A DNA stretch of 64,000 nt from Streptomyces sp. CA-210063 (lineage in GTDB: Bacteria > Actinomycetota > Actinomycetes > Streptomycetales > Streptomycetaceae), in contig NZ_CP102512.1 of NCBI RefSeq assembly GCF_024612015.1, positions 7,006,001 through 7,070,000 on the forward strand, in the 5' to 3' direction. Positions 15,380-26,786 of this stretch are shown piece by piece; the stretch's first letter is position 1, and each line of letters begins with the position of its first letter. The notes under the pieces were generated by a model, which did not search any database, was not told the origin of the DNA, and saw only the letters and a program-made list of their open reading frames with translations. A program made the position numbers and the translations under genes.

Positions 15380-17011
15380 GTGGTGACCTTGGACGTACGG
15401 CCTCAGCTGCTCGACGCGCTCTCCGCCCTGCGCGACCGTGTCGCCGCCGCGCGCTTTCCGCTGCCCCTGGCAGGGGCCCCGCGCGCGCGTGCCAACCGCG
15501 ACGAACTGCTCGCGCAACTCGACGACTACTTGGTGCCCCGGTTGCGGCAACCCGAAGCGCCCTTGCTGGCCGTTGTCGGGGGATCGACCGGAGCCGGCAA
15601 ATCCACTCTCGTCAACTCCCTGGTGGGGCGGAAGGTCAGCGAGGCCGGTGTCCTCCGGCCGACGACCCGGACGCCCGTGCTGGTCTGTCATCCCGAGGAC
15701 CATCACTGGTTCAGCGGCATGCGCGTCCTGCCGAACCTCACACGCGCGTGGGTGCCTCCGCAGGAACCGGGCCAGGACGCGGACGACGACTCGTTTCCGC
15801 CGGGCCGGGACGGCGGCAAGGACGGCGAGCGGGTCCTGCGCATCGAGACCACCGACAGCCTCCCGCCCGGTCTCGCCCTCCTCGACGCGCCCGACATCGA
15901 CTCCCTGGTCGCCGACAACCGCGTCTTCGCCGCCGAACTCATCTGCGCCGCGGACATCTGGGTGATGGTGACCACGGCCGCCCGCTACGCCGACGCCGTG
16001 CCGTGGCATCTGCTGCGGAGCGCCAAGGAAAACCGGGCGACCCTGGTCACCGTGCTCGACCGGGTGCCCCACCAGGTCGTGTCCGAGGTCTCCCGGCAGT
16101 ACGCGGCGCTGCTGACCAAGGCCGGGCTCGGCGACGTGCCCCGGTTCACCGTGCCCGAACTGCCCGAGTCGGCCTGGGGCGGCGGACTGCTGCCGGCCAG
16201 CGCCGTGGCGCCGTTGCGTACGTGGCTCATCCAGCAGGTCACCGATCCGGCCGCCCGGCAGCAGGCCATGGCACGCACCGCGCAGGGCGTGCTCGACTCG
16301 CTGAAGTCCCGGATGCCCGAGCTGGCCGGCGCGGCGGCCCAGCAGTACTCCGCCGCCCTCCGGCTCACCGCGGCCGTCGACACGGCGTACGACAGCGAGC
16401 ACGCGCGCGTGAAGGCGAGTCTGCAGTCGGGGGCCGTCCTCGCGGGCGACGCCCTGAAGCGGTGGCGCAGCTATCCGCTCGACTGCACCGCGGGTGAACT
16501 GCTCGACGCCCTCGTCGAAAGCCTCGGCACACTGCTGCTGTGTGCCGTCAGCGCCGCCGACGAGCGGATCGGCGAGGCCTGGCTCCGCGAACCGGCCGCC
16601 GTGGACGCCGGGCTGACGGAACGTGACGCGACCCGGGAAAGCGTCGAACACCGGATCGGGATGACCGTACGACGCTGGCGGCGCGTCCTCGAGGAGTACG
16701 CCGAGGAAGAGGTGCGCGACCTCGACCGGAGCGTCGCGCCGGACACCGAGGTGGTGGCCGCCCTGGTCGCCACGGCTCTGCTGGGCGGCCGACGGGCCCG
16801 GTCCGCGGGGGAGGGGCTCGCCGAACGGATCGGGGCGCACGGCGCGCTCCGGCTGCGCGACCGCGGGGGGCGGCTGCTCACCCAGTACCTCGACCGGGCC
16901 CTCGACACCGAGCGCGACCGCCGCCTCGCCCCGCTCGACGCCCTCGACGTACACCCCGAGCCACAGGCCGAACTCATCGCCGCCCTGTCCGTACTGCAGA
17001 AGGAGAGGTGA
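15380..17011 (+). CDS. Dynamin-like/P-loop GTPase
   Basis: 543 residues if started at the GTG at 15380. The family-like start is [14 protein letters not shown]; an ATG at 15341 is the alternative, and no clear ribosome binding site decides. The G1 P-loop is [25 protein letters not shown] is the switch region and ALLDAPDID the G3 equivalent. The G4 position reads TVLDRVP, weaker than NKxD. A long helical region follows. The gene overlaps the next GTPase gene (GTGA), so the two are co-translated and probably work together. Such paired actinobacterial GTPases are thought to act on membranes or division, but a function for this pair is not established to my knowledge. Confidence 0.75.
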   Translation: MVTLDVRPQLLDALSALRDRVAAARFPLPLAGAPRARANRDELLAQLDDYLVPRLRQPEAPLLAVVGGSTGAGKSTLVNSLVGRKVSEAGVLRPTTRTPVLVCHPEDHHWFSGMRVLPNLTRAWVPPQEPGQDADDDSFPPGRDGGKDGERVLRIETTDSLPPGLALLDAPDIDSLVADNRVFAAELICAADIWVMVTTAARYADAVPWHLLRSAKENRATLVTVLDRVPHQVVSEVSRQYAALLTKAGLGDVPRFTVPELPESAWGGGLLPASAVAPLRTWLIQQVTDPAARQQAMARTAQGVLDSLKSRMPELAGAAAQQYSAALRLTAAVDTAYDSEHARVKASLQSGAVLAGDALKRWRSYPLDCTAGELLDALVESLGTLLLCAVSAADERIGEAWLREPAAVDAGLTERDATRESVEHRIGMTVRRWRRVLEEYAEEEVRDLDRSVAPDTEVVAALVATALLGGRRARSAGEGLAERIGAHGALRLRDRGGRLLTQYLDRALDTERDRRLAPLDALDVHPEPQAELIAALSVLQKER

Positions 17012-19146
17012 CCGCCGTGACTGCCGTCGCTGACCACGCGGATCAGATCGGAGACAGCGTGCCCGAGAAGGGTGACGAGGGTGAAAACAGCCTCCCTGTA
17101 GAGGGCGCTTCCGAAGAGGAGCACCAGAAGAGCCCTGTGGGAGGTGCCTCGGGAAGCGCCGAGAGCAAGCGCCCTGGCGAGGAGAAGCGTCCCACCGAGA
17201 AGAACCGTCCCACCGAGAACAAGTCTGCCGAGAAGAAGCCGACCGAGAACAAGCCTGCCGAGAACAAGCCTGTCGAGAGCAGGCTCCCTGAGGGCACCGA
17301 AGAGCGCGGCAAGGTCGAGAGCCGTCCGAGCCGCGAGCAGCTCCGGAAGCGCGAGAACGGTGTCCACGCGCGCGTGCCCGGCAGCCCCGACGGCCCCGAC
17401 AGCGACGCGTCCGGTGAGGACGGCGCGTCCGGCCGTACGGAATCCGGCGATCCCTGGGACGACGGGCTCATCGCCCGGCGGGTCACCGAGACGAGCGCCG
17501 CCGAGCGGGTCCCGGTCGTGGAGACCAGGGCCCCGGCCGCGCAGACGGTCCACCCGCTCGCGTACGACGGGCCCCTGCGGTCGCGGCTCGACGCGCTGCG
17601 GGAGCTGGTCGGACTGTCCCGTACGCGGCTGGACAGCAGGACGCTGGCGGAGGCCGGACGGGTGCTGGACGAGGCGGCGGCGCGGCGCAGACTCTCGGGG
17701 CAGCACACGGTCGTCGCCATCGCGGGCGCCACCGGCAGCGGCAAGTCGATGCTGTTCAACGCGCTCGCGGGCGTGACGATTTCGGAGACGGGCGTACGCA
17801 GGCCCACCACGGCCGCGCCCATCGCGTGCAGTTGGAGTGACGGCGCGGCGACGCTCATCGACCGGCTGGGCATTCCGGGACGGCTGCGGCGGCGGCCGTT
17901 GCAGAGCCCGGAGGCGGAGGCGCAGTTGCGCGGCCTCGTCCTGGTGGACCTGCCCGACCACGACTCGGCGGCCGTGCAGCACCGGGAACAGGTGGACCGG
18001 ATCCTGGCGCTCGTGGACGCGGTCATCTGGGTCGTCGACCCGGAGAAGTACGCCGACGCCATCCTCCACGAGCGTTATCTGCGCCCCCTGGCGGGTCACG
18101 CGGAGGTCATGTTCGTCGTCCTCAACCAGGTGGACCGGCTGCCCGGGGAGGCCGCCCACCAGGTGCTCGACGATCTGCGGCGGCTGCTCGACGAGGACGG
18201 GGTCGCGCTGGGGGAGTACGGCGAACCGGGCGCCACCGTGCTCGCACTGTCCGCACTCACCGGGGACGGGATGGGGGAACTGCGCGAGGCGCTGGGGCAG
18301 TTCGTGGCCGAGCGGGGCGCGCCGGCCCGCCGGGTCCGCGCCGATCTGGACGCGGCCGCCGCGCGGTTGTGGCCGGTGTACGCCAATCAGCGGCGCGCGG
18401 GGCTCAGCGAGCGGGCCCGGGACGAGTTCGCCGCACGGCTCGCGGACGCCGTCGGCGCCACCGCGGCGGGCGAGGCCGCCGAGCGCGCCTGGTTGCGCAA
18501 CGCCAACCGCGCCTGCGGTACGCCCTGGCTACGGCTGTGGCGGTGGTACCAGGACCGCAACGAACCCCCGACCGGGCGGCTCGCCCTGGCGGCGCCCGTG
18601 GACGAGGAGGCCACCGCACGGCAGCGCGTCGAACAGGCCGTACGCATCCTGTCCGAGCGTGCCGCGACCGGGCTTCCCCTGCCCTGGGCCCAGGCGGTGC
18701 GCGAGGCGGCCGTACGCGGGGCGCAGGGGCTGCCCGAGGCGCTGGACGAACTGGCGGTGCGGGCCGGGGCGCCGACGGGACGGCCGCCGCGACCTGGCTG
18801 GTGGCCCGTCGCCGTGCTCGCGCAGGCGGCCATGACCCTCCTGCAAGTCATCGGTGGGTTCTGGCTGTTGGGGCAGATCGTCGGGTTCATGTCACCGAAC
18901 CTCGGGGTGCCGGTGCTGCTGATGGTGCTCGGCATCGCCGGCGGTCCGGCCGTCGAGTGGGGCTGTCGGCTGGCGGCACGCGGTCCCGCACGGCGTTACG
19001 GCTACGAAGCGGAGCGGCGGCTGCGGGAGGCGGCCGCCGGGTGCGGCCGGGCGCGGGTGCTGGATCCGGTGGCGGCCGAGCTGCTGCGGTACCGGGAGGT
19101 GCGGGAGCAGTACGGGCGGGTGCTGGGGGCGGCGCCGGTGGGGTGA
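17008..19146 (+). CDS. YfjP-like membrane GTPase with disordered N-terminus
   Basis: 712 residues from the GTG at 17008, which overlaps the stop of the preceding gene; a second GTG at 17017 sits better relative to AAGGAG. The first 170 residues are disordered and charged, with repeated blocks such as [14 protein letters not shown]. The GTPase domain has the P-loop [14 protein letters not shown], the switch RRPTTAAP, G3 in LVDLPDHDS and G4 in LNQVDR. Two hydrophobic helices near the C-terminus ([20 protein letters not shown] and [15 protein letters not shown]) place it in the membrane. It forms an operon with the GTPase upstream and may form a hetero-oligomer with it. Confidence 0.8.
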   Translation: MTAVTAVADHADQIGDSVPEKGDEGENSLPVEGASEEEHQKSPVGGASGSAESKRPGEEKRPTEKNRPTENKSAEKKPTENKPAENKPVESRLPEGTEERGKVESRPSREQLRKRENGVHARVPGSPDGPDSDASGEDGASGRTESGDPWDDGLIARRVTETSAAERVPVVETRAPAAQTVHPLAYDGPLRSRLDALRELVGLSRTRLDSRTLAEAGRVLDEAAARRRLSGQHTVVAIAGATGSGKSMLFNALAGVTISETGVRRPTTAAPIACSWSDGAATLIDRLGIPGRLRRRPLQSPEAEAQLRGLVLVDLPDHDSAAVQHREQVDRILALVDAVIWVVDPEKYADAILHERYLRPLAGHAEVMFVVLNQVDRLPGEAAHQVLDDLRRLLDEDGVALGEYGEPGATVLALSALTGDGMGELREALGQFVAERGAPARRVRADLDAAAARLWPVYANQRRAGLSERARDEFAARLADAVGATAAGEAAERAWLRNANRACGTPWLRLWRWYQDRNEPPTGRLALAAPVDEEATARQRVEQAVRILSERAATGLPLPWAQAVREAAVRGAQGLPEALDELAVRAGAPTGRPPRPGWWPVAVLAQAAMTLLQVIGGFWLLGQIVGFMSPNLGVPVLLMVLGIAGGPAVEWGCRLAARGPARRYGYEAERRLREAAAGCGRARVLDPVAAELLRYREVREQYGRVLGAAPVG

Positions 19147-19325
19147 GGAGCGGCTTGCGTCTGGACAGTTCACCCCGTCGGGTGACGGAGATATCCACAA
19201 CCGGCGGGTAGCGCACAGGGCTCAGCGGGCCCGGCCCGACGGCGGCAGTCTGAACACGCGGCGATCACAGCACCGCCGCACGACAGACGCGGCAGCCGTA
19301 CGGGACGGGCCCGTACGCGTGTCCG

Positions 19326-19349
19326 GCCGGCACCGGCGTCGGTGCCGGC
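19326..19349 (+). promoter_or_regulatory. Leader hairpin next to ssbB ribosome binding site
   Basis: A perfect 10-bp stem (19326-19335 with 19340-19349) with a GCGT loop ends just before the GAAGGAGG ribosome binding site of ssbB. It may terminate the GTPase transcript or affect ssbB translation. Confidence 0.45.
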
Positions 19350-19368
19350 GTGAAGGAGGGTTCGCGAG

Positions 19369-19842
19369 ATGAACGAGACGATGGTGTGCGTGGTGGGGAA
19401 CGTGGCGACGCAACCGGTCTGCCGGGAGTCGGCGACGGGTTCGTCGGCCCGGTTCCGGCTGGCGGTGACCTCGCGGTACTGGGACCGGGAGAAGAACGAG
19501 TGGACCGACGGCCACACCAACTTCTTCACGGTGTGGGCGAGGCGCACTCTCGCCGCGAACGTGGGGTCGTCGGTGTCGCTGGGCGATCCGGTCGTGGTGC
19601 AGGGGCGGTTGAAGGTGCGCACCGAACAGCGTGACGGACAGAGTTGGGCCTCGGCGGACGTCGACGCGGTGGCGATCGGCCACGACCTGTCGCGGGGCAC
19701 ATCGGCCTTCCGGCGGACACCCCGTGGTGAGGCAGCGGTGATGGGTCAGTCCCAGCCGGAGCCGAACTGGGAGACACCGCCGCCCGGGAGCCGGCTCGAC
19801 GCCGCGTCCGAACTCCGGCCGGAGTCAGCGGGGGTGACGTGA
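19369..19842 (+). CDS. ssbB: Single-stranded DNA-binding protein SsbB
   Basis: 157 residues with a strong GAAGGAGG site. The OB fold is clear: VCVVGNVATQPVCRESATG, ARFRLAVTSRYWD, TNFFTVWARRTLAANV and GDPVVVQGRLKVRTEQRDG. The C-terminus (ELRPESAGVT) lacks the acidic DDDIPF-type tip that recruits repair and replication enzymes. This fits the second Streptomyces SSB, SsbB (about 156 residues, remembered as SCO2683), which is needed for chromosome segregation in sporulating hyphae rather than for general replication. The position next to the TQXA gene also agrees with S. coelicolor gene order. Confidence 0.88.
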   Translation: MNETMVCVVGNVATQPVCRESATGSSARFRLAVTSRYWDREKNEWTDGHTNFFTVWARRTLAANVGSSVSLGDPVVVQGRLKVRTEQRDGQSWASADVDAVAIGHDLSRGTSAFRRTPRGEAAVMGQSQPEPNWETPPPGSRLDAASELRPESAGVT

Positions 19843-20132
19843 CATCAGGTACCGGGTGCCCTGCCCGATAACCAACGCCCTGGCTGAACTGCGGCTTATC
19901 GGCGAATGCGTTGTGATCGGTCCTCGCGCAGATCCCATCGATTTGTCGATAAGTGCTGTTCGCAGGCTGTGCAACCGATAACGATTCCGATTCGGATCGG
20001 TTGTCCGACGATACGACTGGGAAGAGTGGTGCGCCGCATCCCTAGGATGCCGGGCATAGCTCACGGGGCTTCTGATTCTGCCGCGGGACCACAACCCCCC
20101 ACGTCAACGGGTCCTGCTCGAAGGGAATTTCT

Positions 20133-21563
20133 GTGCTTTCTTGGTTCTCGGCGTCGTTCGCCGTGTGGTCGGGGTGCTCCGCGCGCAGGCGAGGGGCAGC
20201 CCGCCTCGCCGCCGTGTCACTCGCGTCCGGACTCGTCGTCGCGGGTGCGATCGTCACCGCGGGCCCGGCCGCCGCCGACGAGACGGCGCAGAGTTCGGGC
20301 GGAGCGACCGCGACCATAGGCGGCCTGAAGACGTACGGGACGGCCGTGCTCCGTACCGACGGCGAGGAACAGCAGCTCCCGGCAGGCCTGTTCGAGATGT
20401 TCGTCGACGGCGGCGGCACCCTGCAGACCTACTGCGTCGACGTCCAGAACCCGACGCAGAAGGACGCCAAGTACCAGGAGACCCCCTGGAGCGGCACCTC
20501 GCTCAACGCCAACAAGGACGCCGGCAAGATCCGCTGGATCCTGCAGAACTCCTACCCGCAGGTGAACGACCTCGCGGCACTCGCCGGCAAGGCCGGCGCC
20601 AGGGGCCTCACCGAACAGGACGCGGCGACCGGTACGCAGGTGGCGATCTGGCGGTACTCCGACGGGGCCGATGTGACGGCTCTGGACCCGGAGGCCGAGA
20701 GGCTCGCGGACTACCTGGAGAAGAGCGCGCGGAACCTGGCGGAGCCGGCCGCCTCGCTCATCCTCGACCCGCCGGCGGTCTCCGGCCGGGCGGGCGACCG
20801 GCTCGGCCCGGTCACGGTGCACACCAACGCGGACGCCGTGACCGTGACCCCGCCCTCGGACGCGACGGCGGACGGGGTCAAGGTCGTCGATGCGGACGGC
20901 AAGGCCGTGACCTCGGCCGGTGACGGCGGCGAGCTGTACTTCGAGGTGCCCGAGGACGCCGCGGACGGCACGGCCGAGCTGACCGTGCAGGCCTCGACCA
21001 CTGTGCCGGTCGGCCGGGCCTTCGCCTCCGAGACCCGCAGCCAGACCCAGATCCTCGCGGGCTCCAGCGAGTCCACGGTCTCCGCGACGGCGACCGCGCA
21101 CTGGGCCGAGAAGGGCGCCATACCCGCACTCTCCGCCGAGAAGAACTGCGCCGAGGGCGGCCTGGACATCACGGCGGCCAACCAGGGCGACAAGGCCTTC
21201 ACCTTCGAGCTGATGGGGATCACGTACGCCATCGAAGCGGGCGAGACCCGCACGGTGACGATCCCGCTGCAGGAGGACCAGGCGTACGACTTCACGATCA
21301 AGGGGCCGAACGGCTTCGCGAAGCGCTTCCAGGGCGTGCTCGACTGCCAGACGGAGACCGAGGCGAGTGAGAGCGGCGACTCGGTCCAGACGCTGAGCGA
21401 GCCGAGCCCGGCGACGGTCGGCGGCAACGCGGCCGCCGACTCCGGCACCGACCTCGCCGAGACCGGCAGCTCCGGCGCGACCCCGGTGATCGGAGGCATC
21501 GCCATCGGCCTCGTCGTGATCGGTGGCGCGGTGATGGTCGTCCTCCGCAAGCGGAACCCGTGA
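20133..21563 (+). CDS. TQXA/thioester-domain surface protein with LAxTG sorting signal
   Basis: 476 residues from a GTG preceded by GAAGGGA. A signal peptide ends near PAAADE. The thioester domain (about 60-200) has its Cys in LQTYCVDVQN and its Gln in ATGTQVAIWRYSDG, which can form an internal Cys-Gln thioester able to attach covalently to surfaces. Ig-like beta segments follow. The C-terminus has the sorting signal LAETG, a hydrophobic helix (IGGIAIGLVVIGGAVMVVL) and RKRNP, typical of class E sortase substrates that use LAxTG. The protein should be anchored to peptidoglycan on hyphae. It is monocistronic, closed by the hairpin at 21662. Confidence 0.92.
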   Translation: MLSWFSASFAVWSGCSARRRGAARLAAVSLASGLVVAGAIVTAGPAAADETAQSSGGATATIGGLKTYGTAVLRTDGEEQQLPAGLFEMFVDGGGTLQTYCVDVQNPTQKDAKYQETPWSGTSLNANKDAGKIRWILQNSYPQVNDLAALAGKAGARGLTEQDAATGTQVAIWRYSDGADVTALDPEAERLADYLEKSARNLAEPAASLILDPPAVSGRAGDRLGPVTVHTNADAVTVTPPSDATADGVKVVDADGKAVTSAGDGGELYFEVPEDAADGTAELTVQASTTVPVGRAFASETRSQTQILAGSSESTVSATATAHWAEKGAIPALSAEKNCAEGGLDITAANQGDKAFTFELMGITYAIEAGETRTVTIPLQEDQAYDFTIKGPNGFAKRFQGVLDCQTETEASESGDSVQTLSEPSPATVGGNAAADSGTDLAETGSSGATPVIGGIAIGLVVIGGAVMVVLRKRNP

Positions 21564-21661
21564 AGAGACAACCACTGAGATCCGCGACATGGGTCAGTGA
21601 GAGAAAGAGCTCCTTGGCAACTCAACAGTGAGTGACCGCGCGGTGACACACGCGTGCGATG

Positions 21662-21695
21662 CGGCCCCGGTACGCCCCTCAGGGCGCCGGGGCCG
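21662..21695 (+). terminator. Terminator before ettA
   Basis: A long hairpin forms with an outer stem CGGCCCCGG/CCGGGGCCG (21662-21670, 21687-21695) and an inner stem CGCCC/GGGCG. It lies about 100 bases after the TQXA stop codon. Confidence 0.75.
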
Positions 21696-21804
21696 TGTCG
21701 CTCGTCCGAGGGGGTTCACGATCCGGTTTCCGTCGAGGGCTGGCCGTGCGGCAAGATGGGTGGTACTGCCCACTGCCAGATTTCAAGTTGCCGGACGGTT
21801 TCTC

Positions 21805-23469
<1,665 letters not shown>

Positions 23470-23471
23470 TC

Positions 23472-23882
23472 TTGCGGCACATCTACCGCTGCCCACTGCG
23501 CTGGGCGGACATGGACGCGTACGGCCACGTCAACAACGTGGTCTTCCTCCGGTACCTGGAGGAAGCCCGTATCGACTTCCTGTTCCGCCCGGAAAAGGAC
23601 TTCAAGCAGGGGTCCGTGGTGGCACGCCATGAGATCGACTACAAGCGGCAGTTGGTGCACCGGCACCAGCCGGTGGACATCGAGCTGTGGATCACGGAGA
23701 TCAGAGCGGCGTCGTTCACGATCACCTACGAGGTCAAGGACCCGGACCAGGTCTACGTCCGGGCCTCGACGGTGATAGTGCCGTTCGACTTCGCGACCCA
23801 GCGGCCCCGGCGGCTCACCGCCGAGGAACGCGAGTTCCTGCAGGAGTACAGGGACGACGAGGAGGAGGCCGTCGCCGCATGA
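23472..23882 (+). CDS. Acyl-CoA thioesterase, hot-dog (4HBT) family
   Basis: 136 residues from a TTG at 23472. The hot-dog motif is MRHIYRCPLRWADMDAYGHV then NNVVFLRYLEEARIDFLF, with the Asp and His of the YbgC/4HBT active site (WADMDAYGHVNN). It should hydrolyse small or medium acyl-CoA thioesters in the cytoplasm. It is tightly packed behind ettA and overlaps the next gene by ATGA, so the three are co-transcribed. An acidic tail (DDEEEAVAA) ends the protein. Confidence 0.9.
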   Translation: MRHIYRCPLRWADMDAYGHVNNVVFLRYLEEARIDFLFRPEKDFKQGSVVARHEIDYKRQLVHRHQPVDIELWITEIRAASFTITYEVKDPDQVYVRASTVIVPFDFATQRPRRLTAEEREFLQEYRDDEEEAVAA

Positions 23883-24571
23883 CGGTCCTCCACCTCGCCG
23901 ACGAGGGGGAGACGGCGGATCTCGCGGCCTTCCTCTCCCGGCTGCTCCACTACGACCGTGGAGCCGCGGTGCGCCTCCAGGCGGCCGGCACCGCACTGGC
24001 CGTCTTCGGCCGTCCCCCGTCCTTCGACGTGCTGGCGATCCGCGCGGTGCGCCTTGGCAAGCCGTATGAGAACGGGCTCGACGTCACGCTCGACGAGACC
24101 GTGTCGGCCGGTGAACTCCTGGAGTCCATCGACGAGTCGGCGGGTACGGCCGTCGTTCCGGGGGCGGTGACCGGGCCGCCGTGGGCCGGGGTGCTTCCCC
24201 CGCGCGGCGGCTGGCGGCAGGAGGCGGGGCTGCCCGCGCCGGACGCGTTGCGGGCGATGGTCTCCACGGCGGTGAGGGAATTCCGGTCCCGTACCGAGGA
24301 GTTGGAGCCCGAGCGGCGTACGCGGGCCGAGCTCGACCGGATCGGGCGGGAGATCTGGTCCCGGACGGTCGGGGACACGCGGCTGCCGGTGCGGGCCGTG
24401 CACGCGGCCCAGTCGCTCGGCTTCCTCCGTCCCGCGCGAACGACCGGCGCGGGAGACGTGGCCTCGCTCGGACTGTTCTCGTCGGGCGCGTGGCTCCGGC
24501 TGCGCACACCGTACGGGTCGATCGCCGTACGCAGGGCGGGACTTGGGGCATTGGACGTCAGCGTCCGCTGA
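23879..24571 (+). CDS. Unknown protein in ettA-thioesterase operon
   Basis: 230 residues; the ATG overlaps the thioesterase stop (ATGA). No signal peptide or membrane helix is seen. Features are FLSRLLHYDRGAAVRLQAAG, FGRPPSFDVLAIRAVRLG, GVLPPRGGWRQEAGLPAP, an Arg/Glu-rich helix and a C-terminal strand region ending in GSIAVRRAGLGALDVSVR. Gene order ettA-thioesterase-this protein seems conserved in Streptomyces from memory, but I know of no assigned function. Confidence 0.7.
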   Translation: MTVLHLADEGETADLAAFLSRLLHYDRGAAVRLQAAGTALAVFGRPPSFDVLAIRAVRLGKPYENGLDVTLDETVSAGELLESIDESAGTAVVPGAVTGPPWAGVLPPRGGWRQEAGLPAPDALRAMVSTAVREFRSRTEELEPERRTRAELDRIGREIWSRTVGDTRLPVRAVHAAQSLGFLRPARTTGAGDVASLGLFSSGAWLRLRTPYGSIAVRRAGLGALDVSVR

Positions 24572-24674
24572 GGTCGCGGGCTCGTCGCCGGGTTGCCGGG
24601 GAACGGGTCGCCCTTTCGCCGAGGGTGCCCGCCAGGATCAGAAGGGTCGGCTCGGCGCCGACTCGGGCGGGCGC

Positions 24675-25088
24675 TCAGCCCGGGGCGTTCACCATCGAGG
24701 CCGCCGCGTAGGTGAGGTAGTTCCACAGGGTGTGCTCGTGTTCCTCGGAGAGGTTGAGCTCGTCGACGGCGACGCGCATGTGCTTCAGCCAGGCGTCGTG
24801 GGCGGCACGGTCGACGGTGAACGGGGCGTGGCGCATACGGAGCCGGGGGTGGCCCCGGTTCTCGCTGTACGTCGTGGGGCCGCCCCAGTACTGGATCAGG
24901 AACAGCGCGAAGCGGTCCTCGGCCGGGCCCAGGTCCTCCTCGGGATACATGGGCCGCAGGATCGGATCCTCGGCGACACCCTCGTAGAAACGGCGCACGA
25001 GGCGCCGGAAGGTCTCCTCGCCACCGACCTGCTCGTAGAAGGTCTGCTCCTGAAGCGTGCCTCGCCGAATCTCTTTCACGTCACCCAT
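24675..25088 (-). CDS. glbO: Truncated hemoglobin, group II (GlbO-like)
   Basis: 137 residues from the ATG at 25088; the frame opens 16 codons earlier, but that part is poorly conserved in character. The 2-on-2 globin pattern is present: FYEQVGGEETFRRLVRRFYE with Tyr at CD1/B10, FALFLIQYWGGPTTYSENRG, and GHPRLRMRHAPF containing the proximal His (LRMRH) and a Trp at G8 (DAWLKHM). Group II globins bind O2 and NO and may help with oxidative or nitrosative stress or respiration. The gene stands alone and converges with the ettA operon. Confidence 0.9.
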   Translation of the reverse strand: MGDVKEIRRGTLQEQTFYEQVGGEETFRRLVRRFYEGVAEDPILRPMYPEEDLGPAEDRFALFLIQYWGGPTTYSENRGHPRLRMRHAPFTVDRAAHDAWLKHMRVAVDELNLSEEHEHTLWNYLTYAAASMVNAPG

Positions 25089-25174
25089 GGTCTCAGATGA
25101 GGGGATGGAGGATAAGTACGGACCGTAGGTACCCAATGGGAGGTGTAAGGCACACAGTGTTACGAGGAGGGGCG

Positions 25175-25393
25175 ATGGCTATCACAGTAGCCGACGTCCA
25201 GCGCCGGCGTGCTGTCGCTGCGCTGCTGCTCACGCCCGAACTCCGCGGGCAGATACGGATCACCGTCGCAGGGTTGGCGGGACGCGGGGAACCGAGCGGA
25301 TCAAGTGGGTCACCACCGCCTGATCGTCCGCACACGACGGAGCCCCGCCCGGGAGGCAACATCGGGCCGGGCTCCGTGCCGTCTACCGCTTGA
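25175..25393 (+). CDS. Small ORF with strong RBS, possibly frame-shifted
   Basis: A GAGGAGGGG site precedes the ATG at 25175. The peptide opens MAITVADVQRRRAVAALLLT then PELRGQIRITVAGLAGRG. Beyond about codon 40 the composition changes; the +1 frame would instead end GTERIKWVTTA and stop at 25323. The 72-residue reading also runs through a hairpin and past it. The first 40 codons look real, so this may be a short gene with a frameshift. No family was recognised. Confidence 0.35.
   Translation: MAITVADVQRRRAVAALLLTPELRGQIRITVAGLAGRGEPSGSSGSPPPDRPHTTEPRPGGNIGPGSVPSTA
25337..25377. terminator. Hairpin terminator
   Basis: A 9-bp perfect stem (ACGGAGCCC 25337-25345, GGGCTCCGT 25369-25377) separates the small plus-strand ORF from a minus-strand fragment. 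It could serve both directions. Confidence 0.55.
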
Positions 25394-25577
25394 GCTGAGC
25401 CAAGAAGTCATCCACGAACTTCTCGACCTCGGCTCGGCTCTTCACTTCCTCCACGTTCAGCCGGTCGACCACCTTCACGCCGGAGTGCAGGAACAGACGG
25501 CTGCGGCTGTGGTCGCGACCCGCGTGGTCCTTGTGCCGCGGGCCGTCGATCTCGATCACACCGGCGGACCCGCGATA
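25383..25577 (-). pseudogene. Endonuclease-like (DUF559/VSR-type) C-terminal fragment
   Basis: The minus strand reads GVIEIDGPRHKDHAGRDHSR then SRLFLHSGVKVVDRLNVEEV and a Lys/Asp-rich end. The EIDGPxH element followed by a D/R-containing helix and a KVVDRL strand is the pattern of restriction-endonuclease-like DUF559/VSR proteins (from memory). Only about 60 residues remain. The extension towards 25649 runs into the promoter of the next gene and looks unrelated, so this is a truncated copy. Confidence 0.5.
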
Positions 25578-25635
25578 GGTTGATCCATGTGCCGTGGTGC
25601 TCGCCTCGGGGGGCGTCGGGCCGCACAGTGGAGGT

Positions 25636-26616
25636 ATGGGCACGCACACTGTGGACCACGACCTGGAACGCCTCGCCGCCGAGGCCCGGTCGGCGCTGGT
25701 GCGCGAGATCGAGGCAAGCGGGGCCTGGGACGCCGATCCTGACTGGCGGAAGGCGTTCGAGAGCGTTCCCCGGCATCTCTTCGTCCCGTACTACTACATC
25801 GGCGTCATGGGCGGCTTCGAACGATTGTGGGGCGAGGAACGCGACCCCCGGCGGCGTGAGCGCTGGGTGCGGGGCGCGTACGCCGACACCCCGCTCGCCA
25901 CGCGGGTGCGCGACGGGGAGCTGATCTCCTCCAGCAGCCAGCCCTCGCTGATGGCGAAGATGCTGGCCGAGTTGGAGGTGGAGGACGGCAACAGGGTCCT
26001 GGAGATCGGCGCCGGGACCGGCTACAACGCGGCGCTGCTCGCGTACCGGCTGGGGGACGGCCACGTCACCACCGTCGACCTGGACGCCGACATCACCGAG
26101 GCGGCGCGCAGGCATCTGGACGCCGCCGGGTACCACCCGACCGTCGTCACCGGGGACGGGGCGCGCGGGGTGCCCGAGCGGGCGCCGTACGACCGGATCA
26201 TCGCGACCTGCACCTTGCACTCGATCCCGCGCGCCTGGCTCGCCCAGTGCACCCCCGGCGCACGCATCCTGACGCCGCTGGCCACGGGGCTGGTACGGCT
26301 GCGGGTCGAGGACGGCGAGCACGCGGAGGGCCGTTTCCTGCACACGTCCGCGTACTTCGTGCCGTTGCGTGGGGGCAGTGAGCCAGAGGCGGCGCATCCG
26401 CACCTCGGCGGACTGCCGCACCGGGCCAGGGACCACGAGCTCTTCCGGTTCCTGCTGGCCCTGACGGCGGGCAGCCTCGACCCGCACGAGGCGCTGGCGC
26501 TCTGGCAGCGGGAGGGCATGCCCTCCCGCGAGCGTTACGGCATCACGGTCCGCGGTGAGCACGCCTGGGCCTGGCTGGACGACCCGGAGGGACCGTACGC
26601 CTGGCCTCTTCCGTGA
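25636..26616 (+). CDS. SAM-dependent methyltransferase (PCMT-like)
   Basis: 326 residues from the ATG at 25636, directly after GGAGG. Near the N-terminus it has FESVPRHLFVPYYY and ISSSSQPSLMAKML, the substrate loop typical of protein-L-isoaspartate methyltransferases. The SAM site follows: VLEIGAGTGYNAALLAYRLG, the acidic motif TTVDLDADITE and VVTGDGARG. The C-terminal third, ending DDPEGPYAWPLP, is an additional domain seen in actinobacterial homologues. The target could be a protein or a small molecule; isoaspartate repair is not assured. It is transcribed alone. Confidence 0.8.
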   Translation: MGTHTVDHDLERLAAEARSALVREIEASGAWDADPDWRKAFESVPRHLFVPYYYIGVMGGFERLWGEERDPRRRERWVRGAYADTPLATRVRDGELISSSSQPSLMAKMLAELEVEDGNRVLEIGAGTGYNAALLAYRLGDGHVTTVDLDADITEAARRHLDAAGYHPTVVTGDGARGVPERAPYDRIIATCTLHSIPRAWLAQCTPGARILTPLATGLVRLRVEDGEHAEGRFLHTSAYFVPLRGGSEPEAAHPHLGGLPHRARDHELFRFLLALTAGSLDPHEALALWQREGMPSRERYGITVRGEHAWAWLDDPEGPYAWPLP

Positions 26617-26623
26617 CCCGAAA

Positions 26624-26719
26624 ACCGGCAACCGGCAACCGGCAACCGGCAACCGGCAACCGACAACCGACAACCGGCAACCGGCACCCGGCACCCGGCA
26701 TCCGACACCGGCAACCGAC
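26624..26719. repeat. Tandem 7-bp repeats (ACCGGCA type)
   Basis: Starting eight bases after the methyltransferase stop, ACCGGCA and close variants (ACCGACA, CCCGGCA) repeat about 13 times without interruption. They end just before the large hairpin at 26721. The first copies are identical, pointing to slippage expansion. Confidence 0.9.
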
Positions 26720-26720
26720 A

Positions 26721-26758
26721 GATCAGGGCCGACTGAAGCTGCTCAGTCGGCCCTGATC
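26721..26758. terminator. 16-bp perfect bidirectional terminator
   Basis: A perfect 16-bp inverted repeat (26721-26736 with 26743-26758) and a six-base loop sit between convergent genes (methyltransferase plus, FHA protein minus). Confidence 0.85.
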
Positions 26759-26786
26759 GACCTGATCGATTCGTTGGTGCGGGCGG

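Noticed and set aside
15032..16954. 640-codon minus-strand open frame over tRNA-Arg and the GTPase
   Set aside because: It crosses a tRNA gene and is exactly antisense to a P-loop GTPase.
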